A stretch of 64,000 nucleotides of DNA from Pseudomonadota bacterium (lineage in GTDB: Bacteria; Pseudomonadota; Gammaproteobacteria; Burkholderiales; Thiobacillaceae). The stretch covers positions 1-64,000 of the forward strand of contig JAKADC010000003.1 in assembly GCA_021820845.1 (NCBI GenBank). The letters run 5' to 3'. A model generated the notes under the pieces. It had not been told where the DNA came from, did no database searches, and saw only the letters and a program-made list of their open reading frames with translations. Shown here one piece after another: positions 35,887 through 45,101 of this stretch; position 1 is the stretch's first letter, and every line of letters starts with the position of its first letter. A program made the position numbers and the translations under genes.

Positions 35887-36828
35887 TCAGTCCGAAAAAC
35901 CGAAGAATACGTCTTCGAGCGACGGCTCGCGCACCGTGAGGTCGCGAACCCGGCCGTCCAGCCTCGCGAGCGCCTCGATCACCGCCATTTTCGCCTCGCG
36001 CCGGCATTGCACCCTGACGTGATCCTCGTTCGCCTCGACCGCGTCGATGGGCAGGCCGGCGAGCGCGTCGCGCACCGCCTCGAAATCCGGTTTCGCCACG
36101 CGCACGGTGAACCAAAGCGGCAGATCCACCTGCTCGCGCAGGTCCTGGACGGTTCCAGTGGCCTGGATCCTGCCTTCGCTCATGATCGCGAGGCGGTCCA
36201 CCCGTTCCTGGATTTCAGCCAGGATGTGGGAGGTGATCACCATGGTCACGCCTTCGCTTTTGAGCTGCCGCAGCATCGCGTAGAAGCTGCGGATGGCCTC
36301 GGGGTCGAGGCCGGTGGTCGGCTCGTCGAGGAAGAGGATGCGGGGCTTGCCGAGCAGCGCCTGGGCGAAGCCGAGGCGTTGCCGCATGCCCTTGGAATAT
36401 TCGCGCACGCGTCGACGCGCCGCGTGCGCAAGCCCCACGCGCTCGAGCGTCGGGACGGCTTCGGCCAGCGAGGCGCCCTTGAGCCGGGCGAAGAAACCCA
36501 GTGTTTCGAGTCCCGTGAGATTGTCGTAGAGCACGACGTTTTCTGGCAGGTAGCCGACCGTGCGGCGCACCGCACGGAAGTCGCCGCCCGTCACGAGCGC
36601 GCCGCCGATGCGGATTTCACCCGCGGTGGCCGGGATGAGGCCGAGCATCATCTTGAACATCGTGCTTTTTCCCGCGCCGTTGTGTCCGATGAGGCCGAAC
36701 AGTTCGCCGCTGCGGATGTCGAGGTCCACGCCGTCGACGGCGTGGATGCTGCCATAGTGCTTGCGCACCCCCCGCGCGACGATCAGCGGTGCGTCGGCGT
36801 TATCGGGATCGGGGATAGTATCGGCCAA
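35887..36828 (-). CDS. nosF: Nitrous oxide reductase maturation ABC ATPase NosF
   Basis: Cytoplasmic ATPase of 313 residues partnering NosY. Walker A GHNGAGKST near residue 48, signature YSKGMRQRLGFAQAL near 143, Walker B ILFLDEPTTGLDP near 165 and the switch His in ITSHILAEI. The start appears to be TTG at 36828 with GGAGA nine bases upstream, overlapping the end of nosD by 29 bp; no ATG lies in frame near the expected N-terminus. Translational coupling to nosD is therefore likely. Confidence 0.92.
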   Translation of the reverse strand: MADTIPDPDNADAPLIVARGVRKHYGSIHAVDGVDLDIRSGELFGLIGHNGAGKSTMFKMMLGLIPATAGEIRIGGALVTGGDFRAVRRTVGYLPENVVLYDNLTGLETLGFFARLKGASLAEAVPTLERVGLAHAARRRVREYSKGMRQRLGFAQALLGKPRILFLDEPTTGLDPEAIRSFYAMLRQLKSEGVTMVITSHILAEIQERVDRLAIMSEGRIQATGTVQDLREQVDLPLWFTVRVAKPDFEAVRDALAGLPIDAVEANEDHVRVQCRREAKMAVIEALARLDGRVRDLTVREPSLEDVFFGFSD

Positions 36829-38125
36829 GCCATTGTCTCCAGTCGGGGTTGTGGGGCTGCATCCGTGGTTGGGGATCGACGATGCTGGTCGCGCGCAGCA
36901 GCGGGAACTGCTGGCTGACCATGCGCAGCGTCTGGACGGCCGGACTCGCCAGCAGCAGCTTCATCATCGGGTGGCGCCACGAGAGGTAGTCGACCATATC
37001 GTTCGCTTCGTAGGGCACGTCGCCGATGCCGTCGCCGTTGCGGTCCCAGCCGACATAATTGCTCCAGTAGTTGCCCGGCCAGACGTCGTCCCGGGCAGCC
37101 ACATACTTGATCTGGGTGCGGTTCGAGATGAAATCGTTTCCCTCCGCCTTGTTGTGATAGGAACCCGCCCACAGGTGCACGCCGACCGTGTTGTCCACAA
37201 CGAGATTGTTGCGGATCGTGTTGTATTCGGCATCGTAAATGAAGAAGCCGCGGTTGTTGCCGGCCACGATGTTGCCCTCGATTACCGAGTCCTGGATGGT
37301 GCGCAGCATGATGCCGTGATCGGAATTGCCCCATGCTCGGTTGTTTCGCACGACTATATTGCGCACCTCCATCAGGGCGAGGCCGCCGCGGTTGTGATAG
37401 GACTCGTTGCCTTCCCACACGTTGTAGTAGGAATTCATGTAGTGCGTCCCGTAGCGCGCGTCGTGGATGCGGTTGTCGCGGAAGATCGCATGGTGGGAGA
37501 CGTCCACGTAGATACCGTCCCGCACGAAGCTGATCTGGTTGCCGACGATGCGGGCACCCGTCGTGTTGTAGAGCTCGATGCCGTTGCCTCGGCGCGCCGA
37601 CTGGTAATCGCGCTTGCCGGTGATGACGTTGTCGCGGATATCGACGTCCTTGACCTTCTCGATCCAGAGGCCGAAAAGGTTGTAGGTCAGATCGCAATTG
37701 CGCACGGCGGCACGGTCGGCGCCCGGCTGGATGTAGACGCCGGCATTCTGTGCAACCTGATCGTCGCCCGAATCGCGCACGATCATCCCATCGATGGTGA
37801 CATCGGCTGCGGTTATGCGGATGGTGTCGCCCTTCATGCCGCCGCTCACGGTGGGGCGATCGATTCCCTTGAGCGTAAGGGGCTTGTCGATGCGGAGGTT
37901 TTCCCGATACAGGCCCCGGTCGACACGTATTTCGTCACCGGGACGGGCCTGCGCGATCGCTGCCCTGATCGACTGGCCCGGATGGACCGTGAGGACGGCC
38001 GCGGCGGCGGGGGGGGCGTGCAGCAGGCAGCCCAGCGCGCCGAGGAGAACCGCATGCCATGCGGCGGATCGGCGCCTCAGCCGATCCTGCGTGGTGGTGC
38101 TGGGACACCCAGTCGGAAGAGTCAT
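36800..38125 (-). CDS. nosD: Nitrous oxide reductase maturation protein NosD
   Basis: Periplasmic right-handed beta-helix protein of 441 residues, needed with NosF and NosY for copper-sulfide site assembly in NosZ. A signal peptide (AVLLGALGCLLHAPPAAAA) is followed by repeated parallel-beta turns, for example NRIHDARYGTHYMNSYYNVW, NNRAWGNSDHGIMLR and NNLVVDNTVGVHLWAGS, and GNYWSNYVGWDRNGDGIGDVPY near the C-terminus. The ATG at 38125 overlaps the nosR stop by ATGA. Confidence 0.95.
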   Translation of the reverse strand: MTLPTGCPSTTTQDRLRRRSAAWHAVLLGALGCLLHAPPAAAAVLTVHPGQSIRAAIAQARPGDEIRVDRGLYRENLRIDKPLTLKGIDRPTVSGGMKGDTIRITAADVTIDGMIVRDSGDDQVAQNAGVYIQPGADRAAVRNCDLTYNLFGLWIEKVKDVDIRDNVITGKRDYQSARRGNGIELYNTTGARIVGNQISFVRDGIYVDVSHHAIFRDNRIHDARYGTHYMNSYYNVWEGNESYHNRGGLALMEVRNIVVRNNRAWGNSDHGIMLRTIQDSVIEGNIVAGNNRGFFIYDAEYNTIRNNLVVDNTVGVHLWAGSYHNKAEGNDFISNRTQIKYVAARDDVWPGNYWSNYVGWDRNGDGIGDVPYEANDMVDYLSWRHPMMKLLLASPAVQTLRMVSQQFPLLRATSIVDPQPRMQPHNPDWRQWLGRYYPRSR

Positions 38126-40773
38126 TGAAACGAAGGCAGGCCTTGAAGAAGGTCGAGTATGCCAGTGCCCTTCATGACGAGGAACAGGGCGGCGGCGATG
38201 AGCAGGTTCTTGAACGCCACGTAGGAGGCCATGTCCGCCCACGACGCGGGCCGCAGGTTGCGTCCCCACCACGGGCCGTCCTTCACATACGGCTTGCAGC
38301 GCATGCGCACGACCAGCTCGTAGACGCTCCAGCCGACCCACCAGCCGAGAACGATCCCGGGACCGATCCGGCCGGCGGCGCCCAGCACCCACACCCAGGT
38401 CACGAGGACGGTCAGCCCGAACATGGTCGCCTGCAGCAGGATCGGCTGCTGGAACACCTTGCGGCTCCACGGGAACAGATGGTCGAACAACTCCTGGCCG
38501 ACGAAGGCAGGCAGGCTTTGCCGCGCGGCCGACGCCGGCGCGGCCGCCGCGCTGACGGGCACGATCGGGATGAAGTAGCCGTTCGCGCCGATGGGCGTCA
38601 GCGGTTCGCCGGCCTTGGTGCGCCGCTTGCGCTCTTGCGCCAGCGGCGGGCAGGCATGGTCATCGTAGTAGAGCACCTGGCAATCGAGGCACAGCAGGCA
38701 TTCCCGCTGGTCGATCCGGCCGGCATCGTCGATCGCCTGCGAGCCGCATCCGACCTGGCACGCCGCGCACGGCCCGCATTCCTTCTTGCGCTTGAGTCCC
38801 CACCAGCGGAAGGTCGACGGAACGGCGAGCGCCGCGCCGAGCGGGCACAGGTATTTGCAGAAAGGACGCTCGAAAAAGAGCGAGGCAACGAATAGCGCGG
38901 TCCAGAACGTCACGAAAGGCCAGGTGCGATTCCAGACGCCGACCAGGAACGTGGTCTTGAACGGCTCGACTTCGGCGAGCTTCTCGGCGATGCCCATCGA
39001 ATAGAAGGACACGGCGAGCAGAACGGTGAAGACGCCGTACTTGATCCACTTCAGGCGATCATGCCAGCTGCGGGGCAGGAGATGGCGCTGGAAGCGTTTC
39101 AGCCCCACCTTGCCGGCGATGTGATAGGCCAGTTCCGCGAGCGAACCGTAGGGGCACATCCAGCCGCAGAACATTCCGCGTCCCCAGAAGAATACGGTGA
39201 CGATGATGAAAATCCAGAACAGGAAGATGAAGGGGTCGGACAGGAACAACTCCCAACGCCAGTCGAACAGGATCGAGTGGAACCACGTCAGCACCTGGGT
39301 GATGGACGGCACGGCGAGCAGATAGAACCCGACGAAGCCGATCGAGGAAATCCACATCACATAGCGGGGAATGTCTTTCCAGCGCGTGTCCTTCATCGTC
39401 GAGCGCCGGACCAGCTTGTCGCGCAGCGCGTACACCGTTCCCGACAGCACGAGCCAAAGCACGAACAATACGATTTCGAGCTTGCGCGCCTTCCAGACTT
39501 TCACCCACGTCGGCTCGGGTTTCACGACGACCGGACGTCCGCCTTCCAGATAGCGGGCGGGCATCCAGTATTCCTTGTCGAAGCTCGCGAAGGTCTTGGC
39601 GCCGGTCTCGCGATCGCGCTTGTTGCCGAGATAGACCAGGCTCCACGGATAAGCCGCGCTGAAGGTCGGCGAGTGAATGATGAAGATGGCCGATTCCTTG
39701 TACGACGGCGCACCGGCGGCCTCGATGCCGTACAGGTTGTGATAGTCAAGATCGCGGAACGTGAACGAATCCATGTCCTGCGACACCTGCACCCGGTCGT
39801 AGATGCCGCCGCGCACGAAGCCCGATCCCTTGAACGAGCCCCGGCCGTTGGCGATCAAGAAAATCGCATGTTCGCCCGGCTTGAGCTGGGACATCAGCGA
39901 CGCATAGCCGTGCTCGCCCAGGATGCTGCGGCCGATGGTCGGTTGGTTGAGATAGCCGAAATAGATATCGATATAGGGCTCCGGCGACGGCGCCTCGCCA
40001 AGATCCTCGGTCCTGACCTTCAATTCCTGGACGCTGCCCTCGGCAAGCAGGGCCTGCCAGTCAAGTTTGTCCGGCAGATCCTTGAACTTCGCCTGCGGGC
40101 GGATCGTGGGTTTGACGATGCCCACCTGCTTGGCGACCTCGAGGCCGCTGCGCAGGATGACCTGGTTTTCCGCGATCACCGTGACGGTGGCGCCGGAAAT
40201 TGCGTCGACGCCGACCATGCCTTCGTCGGGCCGTGACGAGCCGACTTCGATCTTGGAGCCGACGAACTTGCCGACATACTGCTTGACGAATTTGGTGAGT
40301 TCCGACTCCGGAATGCCCACCAGCAGGATCGGCTCCGAGTGGCGCAGCACGCGGACGCCGGTGACGACACCCTTGGTGTCCATGCCGATCAGCGTCACCA
40401 CGGGCTTGCCCGAGTAGGCCGGGATATCCACGATGTCGGTGGACAGGAAGACGTAACCGATCAGCTTGCGGCCGTGTTCCTCGCCGTCCTTCCCGGCACC
40501 TTTGCCTTTGTCCTCGTCATGCCCGGCTTTTTCGCCGTGACCGCCTTTCGTGCTCTGATACGCCTCGACGTAGGCGGGCTTGCCCTTGCGAGGTGAAAAG
40601 CTGTCGGCGCCCGGCATCACGTCCTTGCAGGGAACATAGGCGCACAGGTCGGGGTCGGTAGACAGTTGTGCCGGCAATGGCGCCTCATAGCTGCTGGCCG
40701 ATGCCAGCCCAGGGGCGCAGCACAGACACAACATCGTCAGGAAACGGGCAGCAAGACGGGTGAGGGGTGTCAT
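38122..40773 (-). CDS. nosR: NosR: flavin and iron-sulfur membrane protein for N2O reduction
   Basis: Polytopic membrane flavoprotein of 883 residues, required for nosZ expression and for electron supply to N2O reductase. Order: signal peptide; periplasmic FMN-binding domain with DAISGATVT near residue 180 (covalent FMN at the Thr); membrane helices from about 420; two CXXXCP motifs (CGWMCPYG and CKYLCPLG); and two ferredoxin-type clusters CGPCAACQVGC and CLLCLDC. It is longer than the usual 700-780 residues. Part of this is a charged insert at residues 76-102 rich in Gly, Lys, Glu, Asp and His. It lies 147 bp after nosZ on the same strand and overlaps nosD. Confidence 0.95.
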   Translation of the reverse strand: MTPLTRLAARFLTMLCLCCAPGLASASSYEAPLPAQLSTDPDLCAYVPCKDVMPGADSFSPRKGKPAYVEAYQSTKGGHGEKAGHDEDKGKGAGKDGEEHGRKLIGYVFLSTDIVDIPAYSGKPVVTLIGMDTKGVVTGVRVLRHSEPILLVGIPESELTKFVKQYVGKFVGSKIEVGSSRPDEGMVGVDAISGATVTVIAENQVILRSGLEVAKQVGIVKPTIRPQAKFKDLPDKLDWQALLAEGSVQELKVRTEDLGEAPSPEPYIDIYFGYLNQPTIGRSILGEHGYASLMSQLKPGEHAIFLIANGRGSFKGSGFVRGGIYDRVQVSQDMDSFTFRDLDYHNLYGIEAAGAPSYKESAIFIIHSPTFSAAYPWSLVYLGNKRDRETGAKTFASFDKEYWMPARYLEGGRPVVVKPEPTWVKVWKARKLEIVLFVLWLVLSGTVYALRDKLVRRSTMKDTRWKDIPRYVMWISSIGFVGFYLLAVPSITQVLTWFHSILFDWRWELFLSDPFIFLFWIFIIVTVFFWGRGMFCGWMCPYGSLAELAYHIAGKVGLKRFQRHLLPRSWHDRLKWIKYGVFTVLLAVSFYSMGIAEKLAEVEPFKTTFLVGVWNRTWPFVTFWTALFVASLFFERPFCKYLCPLGAALAVPSTFRWWGLKRKKECGPCAACQVGCGSQAIDDAGRIDQRECLLCLDCQVLYYDDHACPPLAQERKRRTKAGEPLTPIGANGYFIPIVPVSAAAAPASAARQSLPAFVGQELFDHLFPWSRKVFQQPILLQATMFGLTVLVTWVWVLGAAGRIGPGIVLGWWVGWSVYELVVRMRCKPYVKDGPWWGRNLRPASWADMASYVAFKNLLIAAALFLVMKGTGILDLLQGLPSFQ

Positions 40774-40884
40774 GAGAAGAACCGCTAATTATTACTATAA
40801 ATCAAAAGATTGCGCACGATGATTTGCAAAGTGCGCGAGCTTCGCGCCGCCCCCGTGCTCGACGGCGGCGCGTTGCAGAGATCG

Positions 40885-40912
40885 TCCGTTCCTTCCGCGC
40901 AGAAGGAACGGA
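40885..40912. repeat. Perfect 11-bp hairpin between nosZ and nosR
   Basis: TCCGTTCCTTC, a six-base loop and GAAGGAACGGA lie just downstream of the nosZ stop codon (leftward transcription). There is no T-run, so it may protect the nosZ message end or act as a partial terminator, which would give more NosZ than NosR. Confidence 0.6.
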
Positions 40913-40920
40913 GAGCTGGC

Positions 40921-42873
40921 TTAGGCTTCGACAAGCAGACGGCTGCGCATTTCCAGGTGAAGTGCGTGGCAGAAGTTGGTGCAATAGCACCAATATACCC
41001 CCGGTTTGTCCGCGATAAAAGTGACGGACTGGGTCTGCTGCGGGTTCACGATGAACTGGATGTTGTATTTCGGAATGGCGAAGCCGTGGGTGAGGTCCTC
41101 GACCTTGTCGTGGTTGGTCAGGATGATGGTGACTTCGTCGCCCTTCTTGACCTTGAACTCCCGCAGGCTGAAGGCTGGCGCCTGGCTCGTGAGCTTGATG
41201 GTCACCTTCTTGCCGTTGCGGAAGACGCCGGAGTCCTTCGGGTCCTTCACCGCGTGGGGGAAGTCGTCCAGATTGTAGACCTGGCGCGTCTTGATGATGT
41301 CGCGGCGAACGATGATGGAATCGTGCGGCTCCGAGTACACCGAGTGGTCGGCGACCAGCTTCATCTTGTCGCCGCTGATGTCGATCAGCTGCGCCGTTTC
41401 GGCGTGGAGCGGGCCGACCGGTAGGAAGCGGTCCTTGGAGAATTTATTGTCCGAGATGAAGTATTTGCCGTCCGAGTCCTTGGTCTCGCCCATCGAGGTG
41501 AAGCCGTGGCCCGGCTGGTAGTGCACGTCGATGCGGTCCAGCACGACCTTGGCCTGCTTGTCGCCCTTGAACGCCTTGATCGCGGCCTCCACGTTCCATT
41601 TGACGATCTGGCTGTCGAGGAACAGGGTGGTGTAGGCGTTGCCCTTGTTGTCGAAGCCGGTGTGGAGCGGGCCGAGGCCGATCTCGGGTTCGGCGACGAC
41701 CACATCGCGCGGATTGGCCAGCTGGCCGTCGAACCATTTCAGCACCAGCGCGTGCTCGATGACCGAGGCGGTCGGCGACAGCTTGCCCGCGCAGGCATAG
41801 TACTTGCCGTCGGGGCTCATGTTGACGCCGTGCGGATTCTTCGGGATCGGCACGTAGCAGGTCAGCGCGGTCTTCGGATCCTTGTTGGCGGCCTTGGTGC
41901 CGTCGACCACGGGCACCTTGGAGCCGGCGATGGTCTTGAACTTGCCGGCCTTCACCGCCTCCTCGATGCGGGCGACATTGAAGAACAGGCAGGCATCCAT
42001 CTCGGACGCCATCATGTCCTCGTAATGCAGCCCCATCTCGGTGTTGTACTGGTTGGTGCAGGTCAGCTTGCCGTCATAGGAGGTGGCGACCAGGTCGCAG
42101 TTGCCGTCGATCAGCACCTGCCAGCGCACGTCCATCGTGTTCGAATCCACGCAGGTGAAGATCGAGCGGTACTTGCTGCCGTCTTCCAGGTCGCGCCCGT
42201 CGTTCGGCAGCGGAGTCGCGAACTCGCCGCCGCAGAAGACGCGGGTCGTGTGGTTGATGTTGGGGTCGACCGGGTCGCGCTTGTCGGGGAAGGTGCCGTG
42301 GAAGCCCTGGACGTTAGGCAGTTCGATGATCTTGTCGGTTTCCATGGTATCCATGCGGATGCGCGCGAGGCGGCCGTGGATCTTGTCGTTGACGAACATG
42401 TACTTGCCGTCGTAGACACCGTCCGTGTAGGACTGATGGACGTGGTGCGTGTCGCCGGTGGTGTACTTGGGCGTACCGTCAGCCTTGGTGCCGAGGATCG
42501 CCTTCGACTCGTTGGTCAGGCCCCAGCCGACCAGCGCATCCATGTTGAAGACCGGGATGCGCTTGAGCTCGCGTCCCGAGGGGATGCCGTAAATACGGCA
42601 CTCGCCCGAATGGCCGCCGCTGGAAAAGGCGTAGTAGTCGTCGAGCTGGCCGGGCGGGACCTCATATTTGCTGTAGTCGACGGCGCGTTCGCCGCCGGCG
42701 ACCGGGCCTTTTGCCGCCGGGGTAGCGGTGCCAGGCTCGGATTTCTTGTTGCATGCCGACAGCCCGAGCGACAAGCCCGCGCCGGAAAGACCGACCAGTG
42801 CGGCGGTATTCATGAATTTGCGGCGCCCCAGATCAAGCTGGGTATCGGGTAATTTGCTATCGTCCTGCTTCAT
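40921..42873 (-). CDS. nosZ: Nitrous oxide reductase, clade I (Tat-exported)
   Basis: Periplasmic multicopper enzyme of 650 residues reducing N2O to N2 as the last step of denitrification. A twin-arginine signal, DLGRRKFMNTAALVGL (Arg17-Arg18), marks clade I. A seven-bladed propeller carrying the CuZ histidines follows (for example SGGHSGECRIYG and DTHHVHQSY). The C-terminal cupredoxin has the CuA motif WCYCTNFCHALHLEM. It is the first gene of a leftward nosZ-R-D-F-Y-L run and is divergent from narX. The ATG has CAGGGAG upstream. Confidence 0.98.
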   Translation of the reverse strand: MKQDDSKLPDTQLDLGRRKFMNTAALVGLSGAGLSLGLSACNKKSEPGTATPAAKGPVAGGERAVDYSKYEVPPGQLDDYYAFSSGGHSGECRIYGIPSGRELKRIPVFNMDALVGWGLTNESKAILGTKADGTPKYTTGDTHHVHQSYTDGVYDGKYMFVNDKIHGRLARIRMDTMETDKIIELPNVQGFHGTFPDKRDPVDPNINHTTRVFCGGEFATPLPNDGRDLEDGSKYRSIFTCVDSNTMDVRWQVLIDGNCDLVATSYDGKLTCTNQYNTEMGLHYEDMMASEMDACLFFNVARIEEAVKAGKFKTIAGSKVPVVDGTKAANKDPKTALTCYVPIPKNPHGVNMSPDGKYYACAGKLSPTASVIEHALVLKWFDGQLANPRDVVVAEPEIGLGPLHTGFDNKGNAYTTLFLDSQIVKWNVEAAIKAFKGDKQAKVVLDRIDVHYQPGHGFTSMGETKDSDGKYFISDNKFSKDRFLPVGPLHAETAQLIDISGDKMKLVADHSVYSEPHDSIIVRRDIIKTRQVYNLDDFPHAVKDPKDSGVFRNGKKVTIKLTSQAPAFSLREFKVKKGDEVTIILTNHDKVEDLTHGFAIPKYNIQFIVNPQQTQSVTFIADKPGVYWCYCTNFCHALHLEMRSRLLVEA

Positions 42874-43035
42874 GTCGTGTGACTCCCTGTCTCAAATGAA
42901 CTCGACGTCTCTTCCGAATGGGTGGATAACGGGCAGAAGGACGTCAGCGCCGACTGCCAGTGCGACAATTCGCCGCACCTGAAAATTAGCACAAAATCTA
43001 ATCCGAAAACAGGATCATAAGGTCTTTAAATAGGG

Positions 43036-43072
43036 ATGATGGCCGAGGGAGCCCTCCTGCTTCGGCCATCAT
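43036..43072. repeat. Perfect 11-bp inverted repeat upstream of nosZ/narX
   Basis: ATGATGGCCGA and TCGGCCATCAT are separated by 15 bases that are themselves GC-rich. No T-run follows on either side. An operator or a transcript hairpin is possible. Confidence 0.6.
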
Positions 43073-43090
43073 GAAAGCCATGCAACCTGT

Positions 43091-43107
43091 TGTTTCAATA
43101 GGAAACA
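43091..43107. repeat. 6-bp inverted repeat, second of three upstream of narX
   Basis: TGTTTC and GAAACA with a five-base spacer, 18 bp after the first repeat. Weak alone, but it is part of a stacked series. Confidence 0.35.
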
Positions 43108-43112
43108 TATTC

Positions 43113-43134
43113 CTCCGGACAGCGTGGTCCGGAG
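43113..43134. repeat. 8-bp inverted repeat, third of three upstream of narX
   Basis: CTCCGGAC and GTCCGGAG with a six-base loop, beginning five bases after the second repeat and ending 62 bp before the narX ATG. Confidence 0.55.
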
Positions 43135-43196
43135 CAAAAGGCGCAATTGGAGTACCTCTTTTTGACTAGGTGGGTATACAACATCGCGAGGCGAAC

Positions 43197-45101
43197 ATGA
43201 GAGAGCAACTCGAGTTCCTGCAACATTCGCTGCTGCTGAAGCTGGGCGGCGCGCTTGCGCTGATCGTCTGTTTCGCCGTCCTGGGGATGGCCAGTTCGGG
43301 CATCATCGCCGAGTCGGTGCAGGGCAGCGCCGCTGCAATCAATCTGGCAGGCAGTCTGCGCATGCAGGCATACCGGATGACGAGTCTCGCCCTGTCGGCG
43401 AGGCTGTCGCAGGATGCGGACTCGCCGGCCCAACTGGACGAGGCGGTGAAGACGTTCGAGGCCACGCTCACCGACCAGCACATCACGGCACTGATGCCGA
43501 GACGGGTCGAGACCGAGCTTTCGCGCAGTTATGCAACCGTGCTGCGCGCCTGGAAGCAGGTGAAGCCGCGTTTTCGGGCGGAGGCCGGAGGCAGTCTGCC
43601 CGCGGAAGCGAACCGGGTCCCGCTGATCACCGACGTCGCCGTCTTCGTCGGTGAAATCAACCATCTGGTCAAGCAGATCGAACGCGATACCGAGGCCAAG
43701 ATCCTGGTGCTGCGGATGGTGCTGGGCGCAGCCCTGCTGATGACCTTGCTGGTCGGCGTGCTGACCCTGTATCTGGCACGCAACGATCTGATTATGCCGC
43801 TGCAAGTTCTGCTCGCCTTTGCCGCCGACATCGGACGCGGCAATCTCGCGATGCGGACCGAGCACACCGGGCCGGACGAGCTGGGGCGTCTCGGCCAGGC
43901 CTTCAACCACATGGCGGAGGACCTCTCGCGGCTGTATCAGAATCTGGAGACGCGGGTGGAGGAAAAGACCGCGGAACTCACCATCGCCAACCATTCGCTG
44001 GAGCTGCTTTACCACTCGATCGCGCGGCTCTACAACGGCCCCGTCGCGCAGGATACGTATGCCATCCTGCTGCACGATCTGGAGGCCGTGCTCGGCGTGG
44101 GCCACGGGGTCGCGTGCCTGGTGGAGACCGGCGAGACGCACGCGCGCATGATCGCCAGCACGCTGCGCCCCGACCGGGGCGACGCCGACCTGTGCGGCCT
44201 CATGAGCTGCGCCGATTGTCTCGCCCATCAGGACGTGGCCGTGCATGCGCTGCGCGATGGCCGGCGCGTGCTGTCGTTGCCGCTCAAGGATACCGAGCGG
44301 CGCTATGGCGTACTGCAGCTGGAAATGCGGCCGGACAGCGAACTCGCGCCGTGGCAGACCCAATTGCTGGATGCGCTGTCGCGTCACATCGGCATTGCGA
44401 TCGGCACGGCGCGGCGCACCGAGCAGAGCCGGCGACTGTCGCTGCTGGAGGAGCGCGCCGCGATGGCCCGCGAGCTGCACGACTCGCTGGCGCAGTCGCT
44501 GGCGTACATGAAAATCCAGGTGAGCCGGCTGAAGCCCTTGATCGAACGTTCGGGCGCAGGCAGCGAAGCCGGCGAGGTGCTGGCGGAGTTGCGCGAGGGC
44601 CTCAATAGCGCGTATCGCCAGTTGCGCGAACTGCTCACGACTTTCCGCCTGCGCATCGAAGGCGAGGGACTGGCGGCTGCGCTGCGCACCACCGTCACCG
44701 AGTTCATCGCGCGTGCCGGCATCCCGATCTCGCTGGAGGTGCATCTGGCGGGCTGCGCGCTCACCCCGAACGAGGAAATCCACGCCCTCCAGATCATCCG
44801 CGAGGCGCTGTCGAACGTGCTCAACCACGCCAAGGCGCGGCAGGCGGAAATCAAGGTGCTGTGCAACAGCGACGGCTCGGTGTCGGCGACGGTGACCGAC
44901 GACGGCATCGGCGTGCACCAGGCGGCGGGGGCGCATCACTACGGCATGGCGATCATGGAGGAGCGGGCAAGGAATCTGGGCGGCACGCTGCGGGTGGAGA
45001 ACCTTCCCGCTTTCGGCACTCGCGTTACACTGCACTTCACACCGAGCGGCCGCTACGACACTATTCCGCTTTATCCCGTTCAATTGCCCAGCCAGCCATG
45101 A
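43197..45101 (+). CDS. narX: Nitrate/nitrite sensor histidine kinase NarX
   Basis: Membrane sensor of 634 residues. Helix one (LGGALALIVCFAVLGMA) leads to a periplasmic domain opening with the nitrate-binding P-box INLAGSLRMQAYRM near residue 50. After helix two come a HAMP segment, a central module with a cysteine cluster (CLVE, then DLCGLMSCADC) and a HisKA_3 kinase with the phospho-accepting His near residue 428 in MARELHDSLAQSL, then ATPase motifs. GTG at 43170 opens the frame, but the ATG at 43197 has GAGG correctly spaced. It overlaps narL by ATGA. Confidence 0.93.
   Translation: MREQLEFLQHSLLLKLGGALALIVCFAVLGMASSGIIAESVQGSAAAINLAGSLRMQAYRMTSLALSARLSQDADSPAQLDEAVKTFEATLTDQHITALMPRRVETELSRSYATVLRAWKQVKPRFRAEAGGSLPAEANRVPLITDVAVFVGEINHLVKQIERDTEAKILVLRMVLGAALLMTLLVGVLTLYLARNDLIMPLQVLLAFAADIGRGNLAMRTEHTGPDELGRLGQAFNHMAEDLSRLYQNLETRVEEKTAELTIANHSLELLYHSIARLYNGPVAQDTYAILLHDLEAVLGVGHGVACLVETGETHARMIASTLRPDRGDADLCGLMSCADCLAHQDVAVHALRDGRRVLSLPLKDTERRYGVLQLEMRPDSELAPWQTQLLDALSRHIGIAIGTARRTEQSRRLSLLEERAAMARELHDSLAQSLAYMKIQVSRLKPLIERSGAGSEAGEVLAELREGLNSAYRQLRELLTTFRLRIEGEGLAAALRTTVTEFIARAGIPISLEVHLAGCALTPNEEIHALQIIREALSNVLNHAKARQAEIKVLCNSDGSVSATVTDDGIGVHQAAGAHHYGMAIMEERARNLGGTLRVENLPAFGTRVTLHFTPSGRYDTIPLYPVQLPSQP

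Larger units (their letters stand above)
42874..43196. promoter_or_regulatory. Divergent control region between nosZ and narX
   Basis: No gene is seen in these 323 bp, which are AT-richer than the flanks. Three perfect inverted repeats lie within 100 bp (43036-43072, 43091-43107, 43113-43134), and heptamers TACCTCT at 43153-43159 and GTGGGTA at 43170-43176 resemble NarL half-sites. I see no convincing FNR box. It should hold the promoters of nosZ and narXL. Confidence 0.55.

Noticed and set aside
40792-40805. FNR-like TTGAT-N4-AGTAA before nosR
   Set aside because: Two mismatches in one half and only about 20 bp from the start codon, too close for an activator site.
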